NCBI GenBank assembly: GCA_038852285.1
Contig: JAWCKG010000008.1
Span: 1 to 61,601, forward strand
Reading direction: 5' to 3'
Origin: Candidatus Bathyarchaeia archaeon
GTDB lineage: Archaea; Thermoproteota; Bathyarchaeia; 40CM-2-53-6; DTGE01
Length of the DNA: 61,601 nucleotides
Shown here in pieces: positions 27,899 through 36,426 of this stretch. A model generated the notes under the pieces. The model had not been told where the DNA came from. It did no database searches and worked only from the letters and a program-made list of their open reading frames with translations. Position 1 is the stretch's first letter. Every line of letters starts with the position of its first letter. The position numbers were made by a program, and so were the translations under genes.

Positions 27899-28264
27899 CA
27901 TGGAGCCGGATGTGAGCCTCTCCGATCATTAAACTTATTCACGCAAGTTTTTCGCCGGTGCCTCCCTCGACCATATACATGAACTCACCGTCCATTCAGG
28001 TGAGGAGCATCTTCACATCCAAACCGATAACTATATCCGTGGCGAACTATCTTTTACCTTCTCTAAAACAACCTTATGTTAGCGGATATGGATTTTCCCA
28101 GCTAGTAGCGCTTGGCATATTCCCCTGGGTGTAAACCATTTCTCCGCCACGAGTCTGCTGTAAAGCTTCTAGGCATTATAACACACATTAAGCCTAACAG
28201 GTGGAGGATCGTTCGCTTTGATAGCCTAATCGAATCTTAAGCTGTTGAATGGGATTCGCCAAGC
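27899..28264. other. 366-bp intergenic region, no gene recognised
   Basis: Between the GNAT fusion and the converging KimA-like gene. Only short open frames occur and none has a recognisable motif or convincing ribosome-binding site. No tRNA-like or repeat structure was seen. Confidence 0.4.
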
Positions 28265-30106
28265 CTAGCGTCGTAGATGGTATGGGACATCTATGATCAC
28301 TCTTTGGTAGCCGTGACGCCGCCTACGGTATAGAAGTGCCTCTTTAATCAGCCGAGCGGTTTGATTATGGAGGAAGCTCTGCCACCAGTGGGCCGGAACC
28401 CACTCCGGCAATATCACCGCGGCCTGTTGTCCATCATCGCGTTTTCTGTCAGCTTCATCCAAGTAGCGTAGGAATGGTTCAACAACTGACCGGTAAGGTG
28501 ATTGCAACACCACCAAGGGTACGTTCGGCCACCAATGTTTCCACTGTTCGAGAACGCGTTGGCCACTACCAGGCTCCAACTCCACGCAAACCGCGGTGAC
28601 ATCCTTCGATATTCTCTTAGCGTACGCGATGGCGTAGGCTGTTGCCCGGTTAACGCCTGCGACTGGTACAACCACTCGTAGGGGTGGAAGTGGCTTCGGT
28701 AATGGGGGAAACGGGCCAGTTAAGCGAAGCTGACTGGAAACGGCTTGATAATGAGAGTGGATTCTTTGAAAGCCAAGCATCAACAGCGGGATCAGCAGAA
28801 TCGTAATCCATGCGCCTTCAATAAACTTGCTGACGCAGACGACGAGGAGCGTAATACCCGTGGCCAAGGCTCCGGCCATGTTTAAAGCTGCCTTCAATCT
28901 CCATCCCCTCCCCCGCGCATGGCGCCAGTGAACTACCATGCCCATCTGTGACAGCGTGTAGGCTAGGAATGCTCCTATTGCGAATAGAGGGATTAAAGCG
29001 TGGGTGTCTCCACTAAAAGCGACGATTAAAGCTCCAGTGCCGGCCGCGAGGAGCAGTATGCCATTAGTGAACACCAACCTATCCCCAAGGTTGGCTAGTT
29101 GACGTGGCATAAAACCATCAACCGCCAAGAGCGCTGCGAGGCGTGGAAAGCCCGCAAAGCTGGTATTAGCAGCTACCACCAGGATGAGCATCGTCGCAGC
29201 TTGAACCGTAAAATATAGGGGGTTAGTTCCCAGTAGGCGGCGGGCGAGGGCTGAGAGAATCGTTTCCTGAGACATGGGAACCACGGCTAGGGCTTGCGTT
29301 AACCCTACGCTTCCAAGGAATAGCGTGCTCATAAGTGAGGCCATGATGATGAGGGTTTGTCCAGCGTTCTTAGCTTCTGGAGATTTGAAGGCGGGGACAC
29401 CGTTGCTAATGGCTTCAATCCCTGTTAACGCTGTACATCCCGTTGAAAAAGTGTGTAGTAGCAAAAATGGTGTTAGGGGCTGGGTCGCCTTGGGGGTTGC
29501 GGTGGTTAAAGGCGTCGTTCCGTGAGTGATGAGAAAGCCTAACCCATAAGCTAGCATGGGCATGTATCCGATTAGAAACAGGTAAACGGGGATGGCCATA
29601 GACAACCCCATTTCACGTAAACCCCGTAAGTTAAGCAAGGTAATTATGGATAGGAATAGGAGGGACATCTCAACCCGGTAGGGCCACAGCTCTGGGAAGG
29701 CTGAAGCGATTGCTGCCGCGCCCGCGGTAAGGCTTACCGCCGCTGTGAGTATGTAGTCGATGATCAACGCCGCTGCGGCCACCAACCCCAACCTTGTTCC
29801 CAAGTTCTCCCGAGCCACGGTGTAGGATCCCCCACCAGACGGGTAAGCGTGGACAGTTTGAAAATAAGATAAGGCGACCACGCTGAGCAAAATCGTTATA
29901 GCCAGAGCGATTGGCATTGAATAGGATAAGCCAATGCTTCCAGCCACAGCTAAACCTATGAAAATTTCTTGGTTGGCGTATGCGATGGATGAAAGCGCGT
30001 CTGGCGAAAACGCGGCGAGGCCCCTTGCCTTACCCAGTTTTTCATGCAGGAACCGCCGGGTTGGTAAGGGTGAACCGAGCAATAGATGCTTAATTTTATC
30101 CCGCAT
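28265..30106 (-). CDS. KimA-like potassium/proton symporter (APC superfamily)
   Basis: 613 residues, close to the length of Bacillus KimA (YdaO). About 12 helices are followed by a cytoplasmic C-terminal domain. Family landmarks are FSPDALSSIAYANQE, YPSGGGSYTVARENLG, FSTGCTALTGIEAISNGVPAF and the C-terminal VVPVAGVNRAT and HNQTARL stretches. KimA is a high-affinity K+ importer in bacteria, inhibited by c-di-AMP. No c-di-AMP riboswitch was identified upstream here. A general amino-acid permease is the alternative, but the C-terminal domain favours KimA. Confidence 0.82.
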   Translation of the reverse strand: MRDKIKHLLLGSPLPTRRFLHEKLGKARGLAAFSPDALSSIAYANQEIFIGLAVAGSIGLSYSMPIALAITILLSVVALSYFQTVHAYPSGGGSYTVARENLGTRLGLVAAAALIIDYILTAAVSLTAGAAAIASAFPELWPYRVEMSLLFLSIITLLNLRGLREMGLSMAIPVYLFLIGYMPMLAYGLGFLITHGTTPLTTATPKATQPLTPFLLLHTFSTGCTALTGIEAISNGVPAFKSPEAKNAGQTLIIMASLMSTLFLGSVGLTQALAVVPMSQETILSALARRLLGTNPLYFTVQAATMLILVVAANTSFAGFPRLAALLAVDGFMPRQLANLGDRLVFTNGILLLAAGTGALIVAFSGDTHALIPLFAIGAFLAYTLSQMGMVVHWRHARGRGWRLKAALNMAGALATGITLLVVCVSKFIEGAWITILLIPLLMLGFQRIHSHYQAVSSQLRLTGPFPPLPKPLPPLRVVVPVAGVNRATAYAIAYAKRISKDVTAVCVELEPGSGQRVLEQWKHWWPNVPLVVLQSPYRSVVEPFLRYLDEADRKRDDGQQAAVILPEWVPAHWWQSFLHNQTARLIKEALLYRRRRHGYQRVIIDVPYHLRR

Positions 30107-30300
30107 CTACCTTGCTTTACCTCCCTCTTTGAAGGAACCAGTTAAGTCCACCTTTAAGCCTGTCTGACAGTGACAATATAAGGTTTTATCGACTCCTTAT
30201 TCTCCTCAAGGCTTGGCGATGCTGGATTATATGAGCTCGTTGTTATAGTTAAGAAGGTGGGTAAACTGGGTTAGCGTAAACGAGCCCATACTTAGATAAT

Positions 30301-30310
30301 CTTATAAACT
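30301..30310 (+). promoter_or_regulatory. TATA box of the Elf1-like gene
   Basis: CTTATAAACT ends 26 bp before the ATG at 30336, consistent with a leaderless or nearly leaderless transcript. Confidence 0.5.
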
Positions 30311-30335
30311 GGGGATTGAAGGAAACTTGAGGCAA

Positions 30336-30497
30336 ATGGCAGGCGAAGAGAGGTTCACGTGTCCTGAATGCGGCCGCAGATCGATGGTCAAGGTTAAAAA
30401 CGAAGAAAACAAAGGTACCTACACGTTGAAATGCCTGGAGTGCGGGTTGGTGTTAGGTCCTCTTCCCACGAAAAACGTTAAGGATCTAATATTGTAA
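30336..30497 (+). CDS. Elf1-like transcription elongation factor (zinc ribbon)
   Basis: 53 residues: a zinc ribbon from CPEC (residues 9-12) and CLEC (residues 33-36) joined by a basic strand MVKVKNEENKGTYTLK. Order and spacing match eukaryotic Elf1/ELOF1, where FxCPxCN and a Lys-rich strand precede the second Cys pair. Elf1 travels with RNA polymerase and chromatin. The gene is monocistronic, with a TATA box at 30301. The short length means a generic zinc-ribbon protein remains possible. Confidence 0.65.
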   Translation: MAGEERFTCPECGRRSMVKVKNEENKGTYTLKCLECGLVLGPLPTKNVKDLIL

Positions 30498-31032
30498 AGA
30501 CGGTTGAAGAATGGGAAGAGGAAAGCATGTTAAGAAGATAAAAGGGCATCTAATGAACAAAAATCGAGGTCGGAATCTTGCGCCACTAAATTACGTCTTT
30601 CCAAGCCATGCCCTCTCTGCTAGGTATTGAGTGTTCTAAACCTTAAAATATCACGTGGAGCCCAAGCCGCTCCATGAAAGCCTACTTGACACCCGCTCAC
30701 CATCAAAGATGCGGACTCGGAGGTCTGGGCATTGAATGGAGTGTTAAGATAGACATCTTCCTGGTTTCCTGTTAACTATGGATCCAAAAGAGTTCGCGGC
30801 CAATCTGCGCATCCTAGAGACGCTGTTCGAAAATCCCATCTTGAGGAGATGCTTCAAAGCATCTCCGAGCTGAACATATATAAAACTGGAAAAACCCGTA
30901 AAGGCCTCTACCTATCAACGCCGTGAAATGGATGAAGGGACGAGGTAAACCCTTAACGAACAGCAGAATTGTCAGTTTAACTTCAATCCAAACGTATTGA
31001 CAGTTTAAAGGTTCGTGGGAGAAGTTCAACGT
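30498..31032. other. 535-bp region with no clear gene
   Basis: Only short frames are present. A 31-codon frame from ATG 30778 begins MDPKEFAANLRILETLFENP, which reads like the start of a winged-helix protein, but it ends at a stop just after a perfect inverted repeat. It may be the remnant of a broken gene. A minus-strand frame at 30814-31029 has no recognisable features. Confidence 0.35.
30845..30866. repeat. perfect 10-bp inverted repeat
   Basis: GGAGATGCTT, a CA spacer, then AAGCATCTCC. The palindrome is exact and could form a hairpin in RNA or be a DNA binding site. No T run follows, so it is not a clear terminator. Confidence 0.6.
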
Positions 31033-31956
31033 TTATTTAGGAGCGGCTTTCACGGGGGCGGCTGTTCGAGCGTCAGCGTATATGGTGACCGTTTCCTTTG
31101 GGTTTGGATGCTCCTGAACGTAGGTGACTGGGCGATCCAAAGTTGGCGGATGCATGCAAGCGATTCTAAACGAGGCCAGCTGCCAGTTTAAGTCTCCTCC
31201 ATCGCAGTAAAGCTCTATCGTCTTGGCTTCAAGTATGGGTTTCATACCGATTGTTACGGCTCTAGGTGGTAGGCCGTATGGGTTTCCACCGATTCCGCAT
31301 AGGCTGTTGATGACGAAGGTGTCGGAGTTCAACTCTACGACCCTTGTCTTTGAGTTTTTAAACTCCTCAGGGGTCAGCCTCACGTAATATGTGTCCACCG
31401 GCTCGTTGAAGGCGATGTGTCCATGGTATCCGATGCCACCGTAGGCCGTATCCACCCCACCTAGCTCCCGAATCTTATCGTCAATCGCGTCTGGGTTGAA
31501 GGGATCTGGAAACCAGGCCTGATTCATTGGAATTCTTAACTCCTCTGAGATTAGGTTGAAAAGGTTCCTCTTCATAAAGCCCTTGAAGCTCATCGGGTGA
31601 TCTTCCGGTATAGGCCTTCCCTGCCAGTCCAAGTATTCATCCATGTTGAAGGTCCAAACGTTTTTCCAGCTGATCCTCTCCCTGTTGGTGATCTCAGCCA
31701 AGATCGGGTATTGGGGTGTTGGGCCCACCGGTAGGATAAGCTTCGTCAACTCGCCTCTTTCGTTGTTCGCCTTAATTTTTTCGGCGATGGACTTCGCGAA
31801 TGTCCGGTATAGCGTCTCAACATCAGGCAGGATCACGACTTTAACAGGACTCCAGCTGTCGATCTCCTCAGGCGGCATCGTTAAAAGCCTGTTCATATCT
31901 TCCTCCGTCAATACATATCGCTGTGGAATCCCTTTAAACCGAGGCAAATCAACCAC
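31033..31956 (-). CDS. glucosamine-6-phosphate deaminase/isomerase-like (NagB family)
   Basis: 307 residues. NagB-type landmarks are ILPVGPTPQYP (phosphate loop), TFNMDEYLDW (catalytic Asp and substrate loop) and GGIGYHGHIAFNEPV (general-base His and Glu). NagB opens and deaminates glucosamine 6-phosphate to fructose 6-phosphate. It is longer than bacterial NagB (about 266) with an N-terminal extension. It stands alone between long spacers, with no other amino-sugar gene close by. A related isomerase function is possible. Confidence 0.83.
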   Translation of the reverse strand: MVDLPRFKGIPQRYVLTEEDMNRLLTMPPEEIDSWSPVKVVILPDVETLYRTFAKSIAEKIKANNERGELTKLILPVGPTPQYPILAEITNRERISWKNVWTFNMDEYLDWQGRPIPEDHPMSFKGFMKRNLFNLISEELRIPMNQAWFPDPFNPDAIDDKIRELGGVDTAYGGIGYHGHIAFNEPVDTYYVRLTPEEFKNSKTRVVELNSDTFVINSLCGIGGNPYGLPPRAVTIGMKPILEAKTIELYCDGGDLNWQLASFRIACMHPPTLDRPVTYVQEHPNPKETVTIYADARTAAPVKAAPK

Positions 31957-32330
31957 TCCAACCCTCGTTTAACGCTTATTCCTTTAAAGCTAACCCAATA
32001 ATTTAGTTAGCACTTGCTCCCTTTTCACGTTAATCATTTTTTACGGTTTCATGTTTAAGGGGGACATCTTCAACCGCAGCCCTAAACATCTTTAACCCAC
32101 CCATCGCGCCGGCGATGAACGTTGCTGAGACCCCTAACCCTTAAATCGATCGTTATTCAAATCTCATATGCCGCTGTTTCACCTAAGTCGCTGATCGTGG
32201 AGCTTGACCTGTAAGTTAACATTGAGCCAGCTAAAGGTCCATCCTTCAGTTAACCCGCCTACACATAAAGTTAATAATATGATAGAATAAGGAGAGCTGA
32301 AACCTAGTATTCACGAAGGCTTGGGTTAAG
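31957..32330. other. 374-bp divergent intergenic region
   Basis: AT-rich near 32262-32290 (TTAATAATATGATAGAATAAGG), likely holding the promoter of the secreted-protein gene at 32331. No gene, tRNA or repeat seen. Confidence 0.35.
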
Positions 32331-33212
32331 ATGAATTGGCGTGTGTCAATCGCGGCGGCTTTACTCGCGTTCTTACTCCTTATCCCCTCGCCTGCCTTGG
32401 GGAGAGATGTGTCTGAAACGATTACATTCCGTTGGATGGAGGAGGTTAAGGTATATGATTCCATCATCCCAGTTGAGGTATCGATTCCAACGACGCTAAC
32501 CGTTGAAGGCCTTCCAGATCAAGCGAAGCCAGGTGAGGCATACACAGTTAAGCTTTCAGCCACGCTCCTTAAGGGTGCCCAAATAAAGATGGGAGAAGAG
32601 TCCTTCAACATAGACGAAGCATTGGCCTCGTCCAAGAAGTATGCGGGGGGCATTGATTTATCTTTGGTTAAACCATTGGTGAAAAAGGTTCTCGCGGACA
32701 TCATCGCCGCTGAGCTGAAGCTTGAGGAAGGGAAGGCCAAGGAGCTTTCATCGACTCTCGCAGAGTACACGAACCTTGAGTTGAAGAGTAGCTTAGAGGT
32801 GGAGGTTGAGATTGAAGGGAAAGCCGCCGCGGATCCTAGAAAACTAAAACTCTGGTTTGACGAGCCAGTAAAAGGGAAAATCACCATAGGTGAGGACGCG
32901 GAGGAAAAGGTCACGTTAACCTACGTTTCCCAATGGGGGCTCTTTCTCACCATTGACTTCGCGGCCTCGGTGTACGAGAACCCAACGGTTGGACCTTTAA
33001 TATCAAGGCTTTCAAGCCTGATCGGCCTACCTTTCGAAAGGGATCTAGGCAAATCTCGAGGAGATCAGACGATCAACCACTCGGTGATAATATATGTTCC
33101 GACTAGGCTTACCGCGACCCAGATTGGAATGATCGCAGCCCTCGTAGCGGCGGCCTGCATCATCGCCATAGCGTTGATAATCAAGCATCCGAGAAAACCT
33201 AAATGGCTTTAA
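32331..33212 (+). CDS. secreted or surface-anchored protein of unknown function
   Basis: 293 residues. A signal peptide (about residues 6-24, ending near PALGRD) and a C-terminal membrane helix (about 266-286) followed by a basic tail IKHPRKPKWL predict an extracytoplasmic protein anchored at its C-terminus. The middle has beta-strand-rich segments and a helical region rich in Glu/Lys/Ala (KKVLADIIAAELKLEEG). No known domain is recognised. It is upstream of a tRNA-binding-domain gene after a 52-bp gap and may be transcribed alone. Confidence 0.7.
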   Translation: MNWRVSIAAALLAFLLLIPSPALGRDVSETITFRWMEEVKVYDSIIPVEVSIPTTLTVEGLPDQAKPGEAYTVKLSATLLKGAQIKMGEESFNIDEALASSKKYAGGIDLSLVKPLVKKVLADIIAAELKLEEGKAKELSSTLAEYTNLELKSSLEVEVEIEGKAAADPRKLKLWFDEPVKGKITIGEDAEEKVTLTYVSQWGLFLTIDFAASVYENPTVGPLISRLSSLIGLPFERDLGKSRGDQTINHSVIIYVPTRLTATQIGMIAALVAAACIIAIALIIKHPRKPKWL

Positions 33213-33264
33213 GCCCTCAAATAATTTTTAAACCCCCGTGCCAAATATATCTTGGTCGTAAAAA

Positions 33265-33600
33265 ATGGTGGTCGATCAAATAGACATAACGGATTTTCAG
33301 AGGCTAGACCTCAGGGTGGGCACGGTTAAGGAGGTGGAGAGGGTGCCTAACACCAAAAAGCTCTACAGAATTAAAGTAGACCTAGGGGAGCTTGGGGTTA
33401 AACAAACCGTCGCGGGGCTGGTGGAATACTACCAGCCTGATGAGCTCCTGGGCAAGAAAATCGTTTTTCTATCCAACTTAAAACCCATAAAACTGGCCGG
33501 TGAAACCTCAGAGGGCATGCTTTTAGCCTCGGAGAGAAACGGGAAAGTAGCCCTCCTGACCGTTGACAGGGATGTTCCAGATGGCTCAAAAATCAGGTGA
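33265..33600 (+). CDS. tRNA-binding domain protein (EMAPII/MetG-C type)
   Basis: 111 residues, an OB fold of the tRNA-binding family. It begins ITDFQRLDLRVGTV and contains LVEYYQPDELLGKKIVFLSN and SEGMLLAS, all hallmarks of free-standing MetRS C-terminal or CsaA/Arc1p domains. It binds tRNA in trans, often aiding methionyl-tRNA synthetase. It overlaps the next gene by 20 bases. Confidence 0.9.
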   Translation: MVVDQIDITDFQRLDLRVGTVKEVERVPNTKKLYRIKVDLGELGVKQTVAGLVEYYQPDELLGKKIVFLSNLKPIKLAGETSEGMLLASERNGKVALLTVDRDVPDGSKIR

Positions 33601-34003
33601 AACAGTGAGCGGTGAAAGCGGAGAAGCGAAGCCTGAGGAAAAAGCCGTCGTCAGGAAGGGTGTGACTGAGCAAGAGATATTGGAGTTGATTAGAAACAGC
33701 CGTGACGAGGGCATCCTCCAATCAGAGCTTTGGAAGATGGTTAACGCTGACAGTAGGGAGGGTTCTAGGGCCATCCTCAGATTGGAGAAGAAAGGCTTAA
33801 TCGTCAGGAGAAAGGAGCTTCATCAAGGCAGATGGACTTACAGGGTCATCTCCAAGCTGAAGTTCTCGTCAGTCGACTCCATCATAGATGTCCCATGCGC
33901 GTTCTGCGACCTTGAGTCGAAGTGCGGTCGGGCGGCGATCTTGTCCCCCACTCGGTGTGAAAGGCTAACCGAATGGCTTGAAAAACTGGTTAACTCAGGT
34001 TAA
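33581..34003 (+). CDS. TFE-beta/RPC34-like transcription factor
   Basis: 140 residues from ATG 33581 (a TTG at 33563 would add six). A winged helix spans about residues 25-90 (TEQEILELIRN, SRAILRLEKKGLI). A C-terminal four-Cys motif, CAFCDLESKC plus one more Cys about ten residues on, resembles the cubane iron-sulphur site of archaeal TFE-beta and human RPC39. TFE-beta helps open promoter DNA. TFE-alpha is not in the window. It lies between tRNA-binding and FtsJ genes in one strand run. Confidence 0.68.
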   Translation: MAQKSGETVSGESGEAKPEEKAVVRKGVTEQEILELIRNSRDEGILQSELWKMVNADSREGSRAILRLEKKGLIVRRKELHQGRWTYRVISKLKFSSVDSIIDVPCAFCDLESKCGRAAILSPTRCERLTEWLEKLVNSG

Positions 34004-34021
34004 ATTTAAACGGACACCTCT

Positions 34022-34657
34022 ATGGGTAGGAAATCCGACGCATGGCTCAGGGAAAGGAGCAGGGACTATTACCGGAGGAAGGCCCTGGAGGAGGGTTACA
34101 GAAGTCGTGCAGCCTACAAGCTTATCGAGGCCGCTTCGAAAAGACCTTTGCTGGGTAGGGGGTTTAAGATTTTAGACTTAGGGTCGGCACCGGGCGGCTG
34201 GCTCCAAGTGGCTTCAGAGAAAACCGGTCGAAACGGCCTCGCCATAGGAGTCGATAAAAGGCCTATAGCGCCTTTTAAATCGAGAAACGTTAAAATCATC
34301 TTAATGGACGTGAAGAACCCACAGCTTACCAGCGTTGTGCTCAGCACGGCTAAGGGGAAGCTTCACACCGTCCTATCGGATCTATCCCCCAACATTTCCG
34401 GCGTCTGGGAAACAGATTCCGAGGTTCAGATGGACTTGGCTGAAACCGCCTTAAGGATCGCGGTGGAAACCTTGAAGCCAGGCGGCTGCTTCTTCGTAAA
34501 GCTGTTTCAAGGGCCTCGAACCAGGGAATTTTACAGGTCTGTTAAAAACCTCTTCGAGGAAGTCTCCTACTTTAAACCTAAAGCCAGTAAGTCCCGGAGC
34601 TCGGAAATGTACATCATGGCCATTAGCTTCAAACCTAAGGCCTCAACACGTACTTGA
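34022..34657 (+). CDS. FtsJ/RlmE-type RNA 2'-O-methyltransferase
   Basis: 211 residues. The catalytic K-D-K-E set is visible: Lys in AAYKLIE, Asp in LSDLSPN, Lys in FFVKLFQG and Glu in SSEMYI. The SAM-binding loop reads DLGSAPGGW. The enzyme methylates ribose in rRNA or tRNA. It starts 18 bp after the TFE-beta-like gene and overlaps the convergent Trm1 gene by 23 bases. Confidence 0.93.
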   Translation: MGRKSDAWLRERSRDYYRRKALEEGYRSRAAYKLIEAASKRPLLGRGFKILDLGSAPGGWLQVASEKTGRNGLAIGVDKRPIAPFKSRNVKIILMDVKNPQLTSVVLSTAKGKLHTVLSDLSPNISGVWETDSEVQMDLAETALRIAVETLKPGGCFFVKLFQGPRTREFYRSVKNLFEEVSYFKPKASKSRSSEMYIMAISFKPKASTRT

Positions 34658-35792
34658 TGAACTCGACGGGGGCGTCTGTTTTCAACCTATTACCTGGTAT
34701 ATGGACTCTGCAAGCCCTGTACCCTGAAGCCCTCAGCTTCTCGATAACCTCCTCTAACCTAGGTGGTTTAACCCTCAAAGCGCTTGAAAGGTCGTCTAAA
34801 ACGTAGTGGGTGGGGGGCATTCCATACTCCCCCAGCATTCGGGTTAGCATATCCTTAATGTGTTTTTTGAGTCGAAACCTCCTTCTCTCGAGATCCTTCA
34901 AAATCGAGGCCACTGTATCCCTGTTTGAGATCTCCCCCAACCATAACGGTCCTATCAACCTCAGTTTGGAGCCACATGTCTCACATCTTCCGTTGACGAT
35001 GGAGTTCGACTGTTCACGAAACCGGCATTGAACGCAGTGGAGAATGAACCCGATGTTTCGAAGGGAGCCATCCGCCTCTTCGGCCCCGTATCTCAAGACT
35101 CCGTAAACCCTTACATAATGCTTCCGGTGATAGCATAAGAGGGGTTTAAACCCCATTTTATGGATGGCTGCGACCCTGGATACGAAGGAAACCAGTATCC
35201 GAATCGCGTTTTCGAACGCGTACTCGGTTCTCAACGGCCTACTCCCATATCTTCGGTAGCATGCCTTTGAGGCCGCTCCAGTTAAAGCAGCTAGGTCTGT
35301 GGCGGTAAGGGCCAGTAGTCCTCCGCTTTTGAGGGCCCTCACCGATGAATCCACGTACGGCGCAGGCGACCCAAAGGGATCCACGTCCACCACGTCGAGA
35401 CGTCGTCTAGGAGACGAGTGTAAAGCCAGGAACTGGTTCGCCTCCATGTTATAAACCTCCACCAAACTCGTTTGATGGTTTAACTCCACATTCCTCCGGG
35501 CCACCTCCACCGCCAATCCGTTGACGTCGTTTAACAGGATTCGCCCCATTCCACGCACCTCCAAGGCCCACCTCAAACCCCTCACCCCGCATCCCGCCAT
35601 CAAGTCTGTCGCGGCTAATTTCACGCTCCTTGACCTCTGATGGTGTTGAAGCATCAAAACCGATATGTCTCTGTTCTCCTCCATTACAGGGTTGTAAAAC
35701 ACCTTCATTCTCCTCGTCGGGGCCTCGGCGAGCTCAGGCAACGTGAAAGTGGCCTTACCCTCTTTCATGAGGAGCGTTGACATCCTCCTCAA
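34635..35792 (-). CDS. trm1: tRNA (guanine26-N2)-dimethyltransferase
   Basis: 385 residues. It starts with the family pattern EGKATFTLP and FYNPVMEENRDISV, followed by the SAM site MAGCGVRGLRW, the catalytic VDVDPFGSPAPYVD and a Cys4 zinc motif CVQC...CETCGSKL. Trm1 makes m22G26 in tRNA and is nearly universal in archaea. It converges on the FtsJ gene with a 23-bp overlap. Confidence 0.95.
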   Translation of the reverse strand: MRRMSTLLMKEGKATFTLPELAEAPTRRMKVFYNPVMEENRDISVLMLQHHQRSRSVKLAATDLMAGCGVRGLRWALEVRGMGRILLNDVNGLAVEVARRNVELNHQTSLVEVYNMEANQFLALHSSPRRRLDVVDVDPFGSPAPYVDSSVRALKSGGLLALTATDLAALTGAASKACYRRYGSRPLRTEYAFENAIRILVSFVSRVAAIHKMGFKPLLCYHRKHYVRVYGVLRYGAEEADGSLRNIGFILHCVQCRFREQSNSIVNGRCETCGSKLRLIGPLWLGEISNRDTVASILKDLERRRFRLKKHIKDMLTRMLGEYGMPPTHYVLDDLSSALRVKPPRLEEVIEKLRASGYRACRVHIPGNRLKTDAPVEFIKYVLRP

Positions 35793-35847
35793 CCTTCATC
35801 TCCGTTAAAATACCTGAAGGCTTTTAATCATAGCTGGTGGAGGTTCG

Positions 35848-36405
35848 TTGGGTTACGGCGTCATTTTAACCGGCAGCCCCGGCGTAGGGAAAACAACCTG
35901 TGTTTTAAAGGTGGTTCAAAGCCTTAAAAGAAGCGGAGTTCAGGTAGGTGGCTTTTACACCCAGGAAGTAAGGGTGGAGGGTAGGCGAATTGGATTTAAA
36001 ATTGTCGACGTTCAGAGCGGACGTGAGGGCTGGCTGGCGAAAATAAATGGGGGGTCAGGGCCTCGAATTGGAAAATACTTGGTGATGCTGGGTGATTTGA
36101 ACGAAATAGGTGTTGCAGCTTTGCGTAAAGCTTTAACGGACCCCAGAGTTCAGGTGATCGTCGTCGACGAGGTAGGTCCGATGGAGATGGTTTCCGATGC
36201 TTTTAAGAAAACCGTGGAGGAGGTGACGCGTAGAGGAAACGTGTTCTTATTTACCGTGCATTGGAGCATGGCGGATCGATTCGCGGTTAAGGCTCGGGAA
36301 AAAGCCGCGATAACCCTGATCCACCTCACCTATATAAACCGCGATGAGGCCCCAGCGAACATCTTAAACATCGTTAACAGCTTCCTCAGGGATCGAGCAG
36401 AGTAA
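35848..36405 (+). CDS. THEP1-type nucleoside-triphosphatase
   Basis: 185 residues, TTG start. Walker A GSPGVGKTT at about residues 8-16, followed by GGFYTQEVRVEGRRIGF, and Walker B VIVVDEVGPME match the NTPase_1 (THEP1) family. These hydrolyse NTPs, with roles linked to nucleotide or RNA metabolism. It is divergent from Trm1 and convergent with endonuclease III. Confidence 0.9.
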   Translation: MGYGVILTGSPGVGKTTCVLKVVQSLKRSGVQVGGFYTQEVRVEGRRIGFKIVDVQSGREGWLAKINGGSGPRIGKYLVMLGDLNEIGVAALRKALTDPRVQVIVVDEVGPMEMVSDAFKKTVEEVTRRGNVFLFTVHWSMADRFAVKAREKAAITLIHLTYINRDEAPANILNIVNSFLRDRAE

Positions 36406-36426
36406 ACGAAGCCTACCGTTTTAAAT

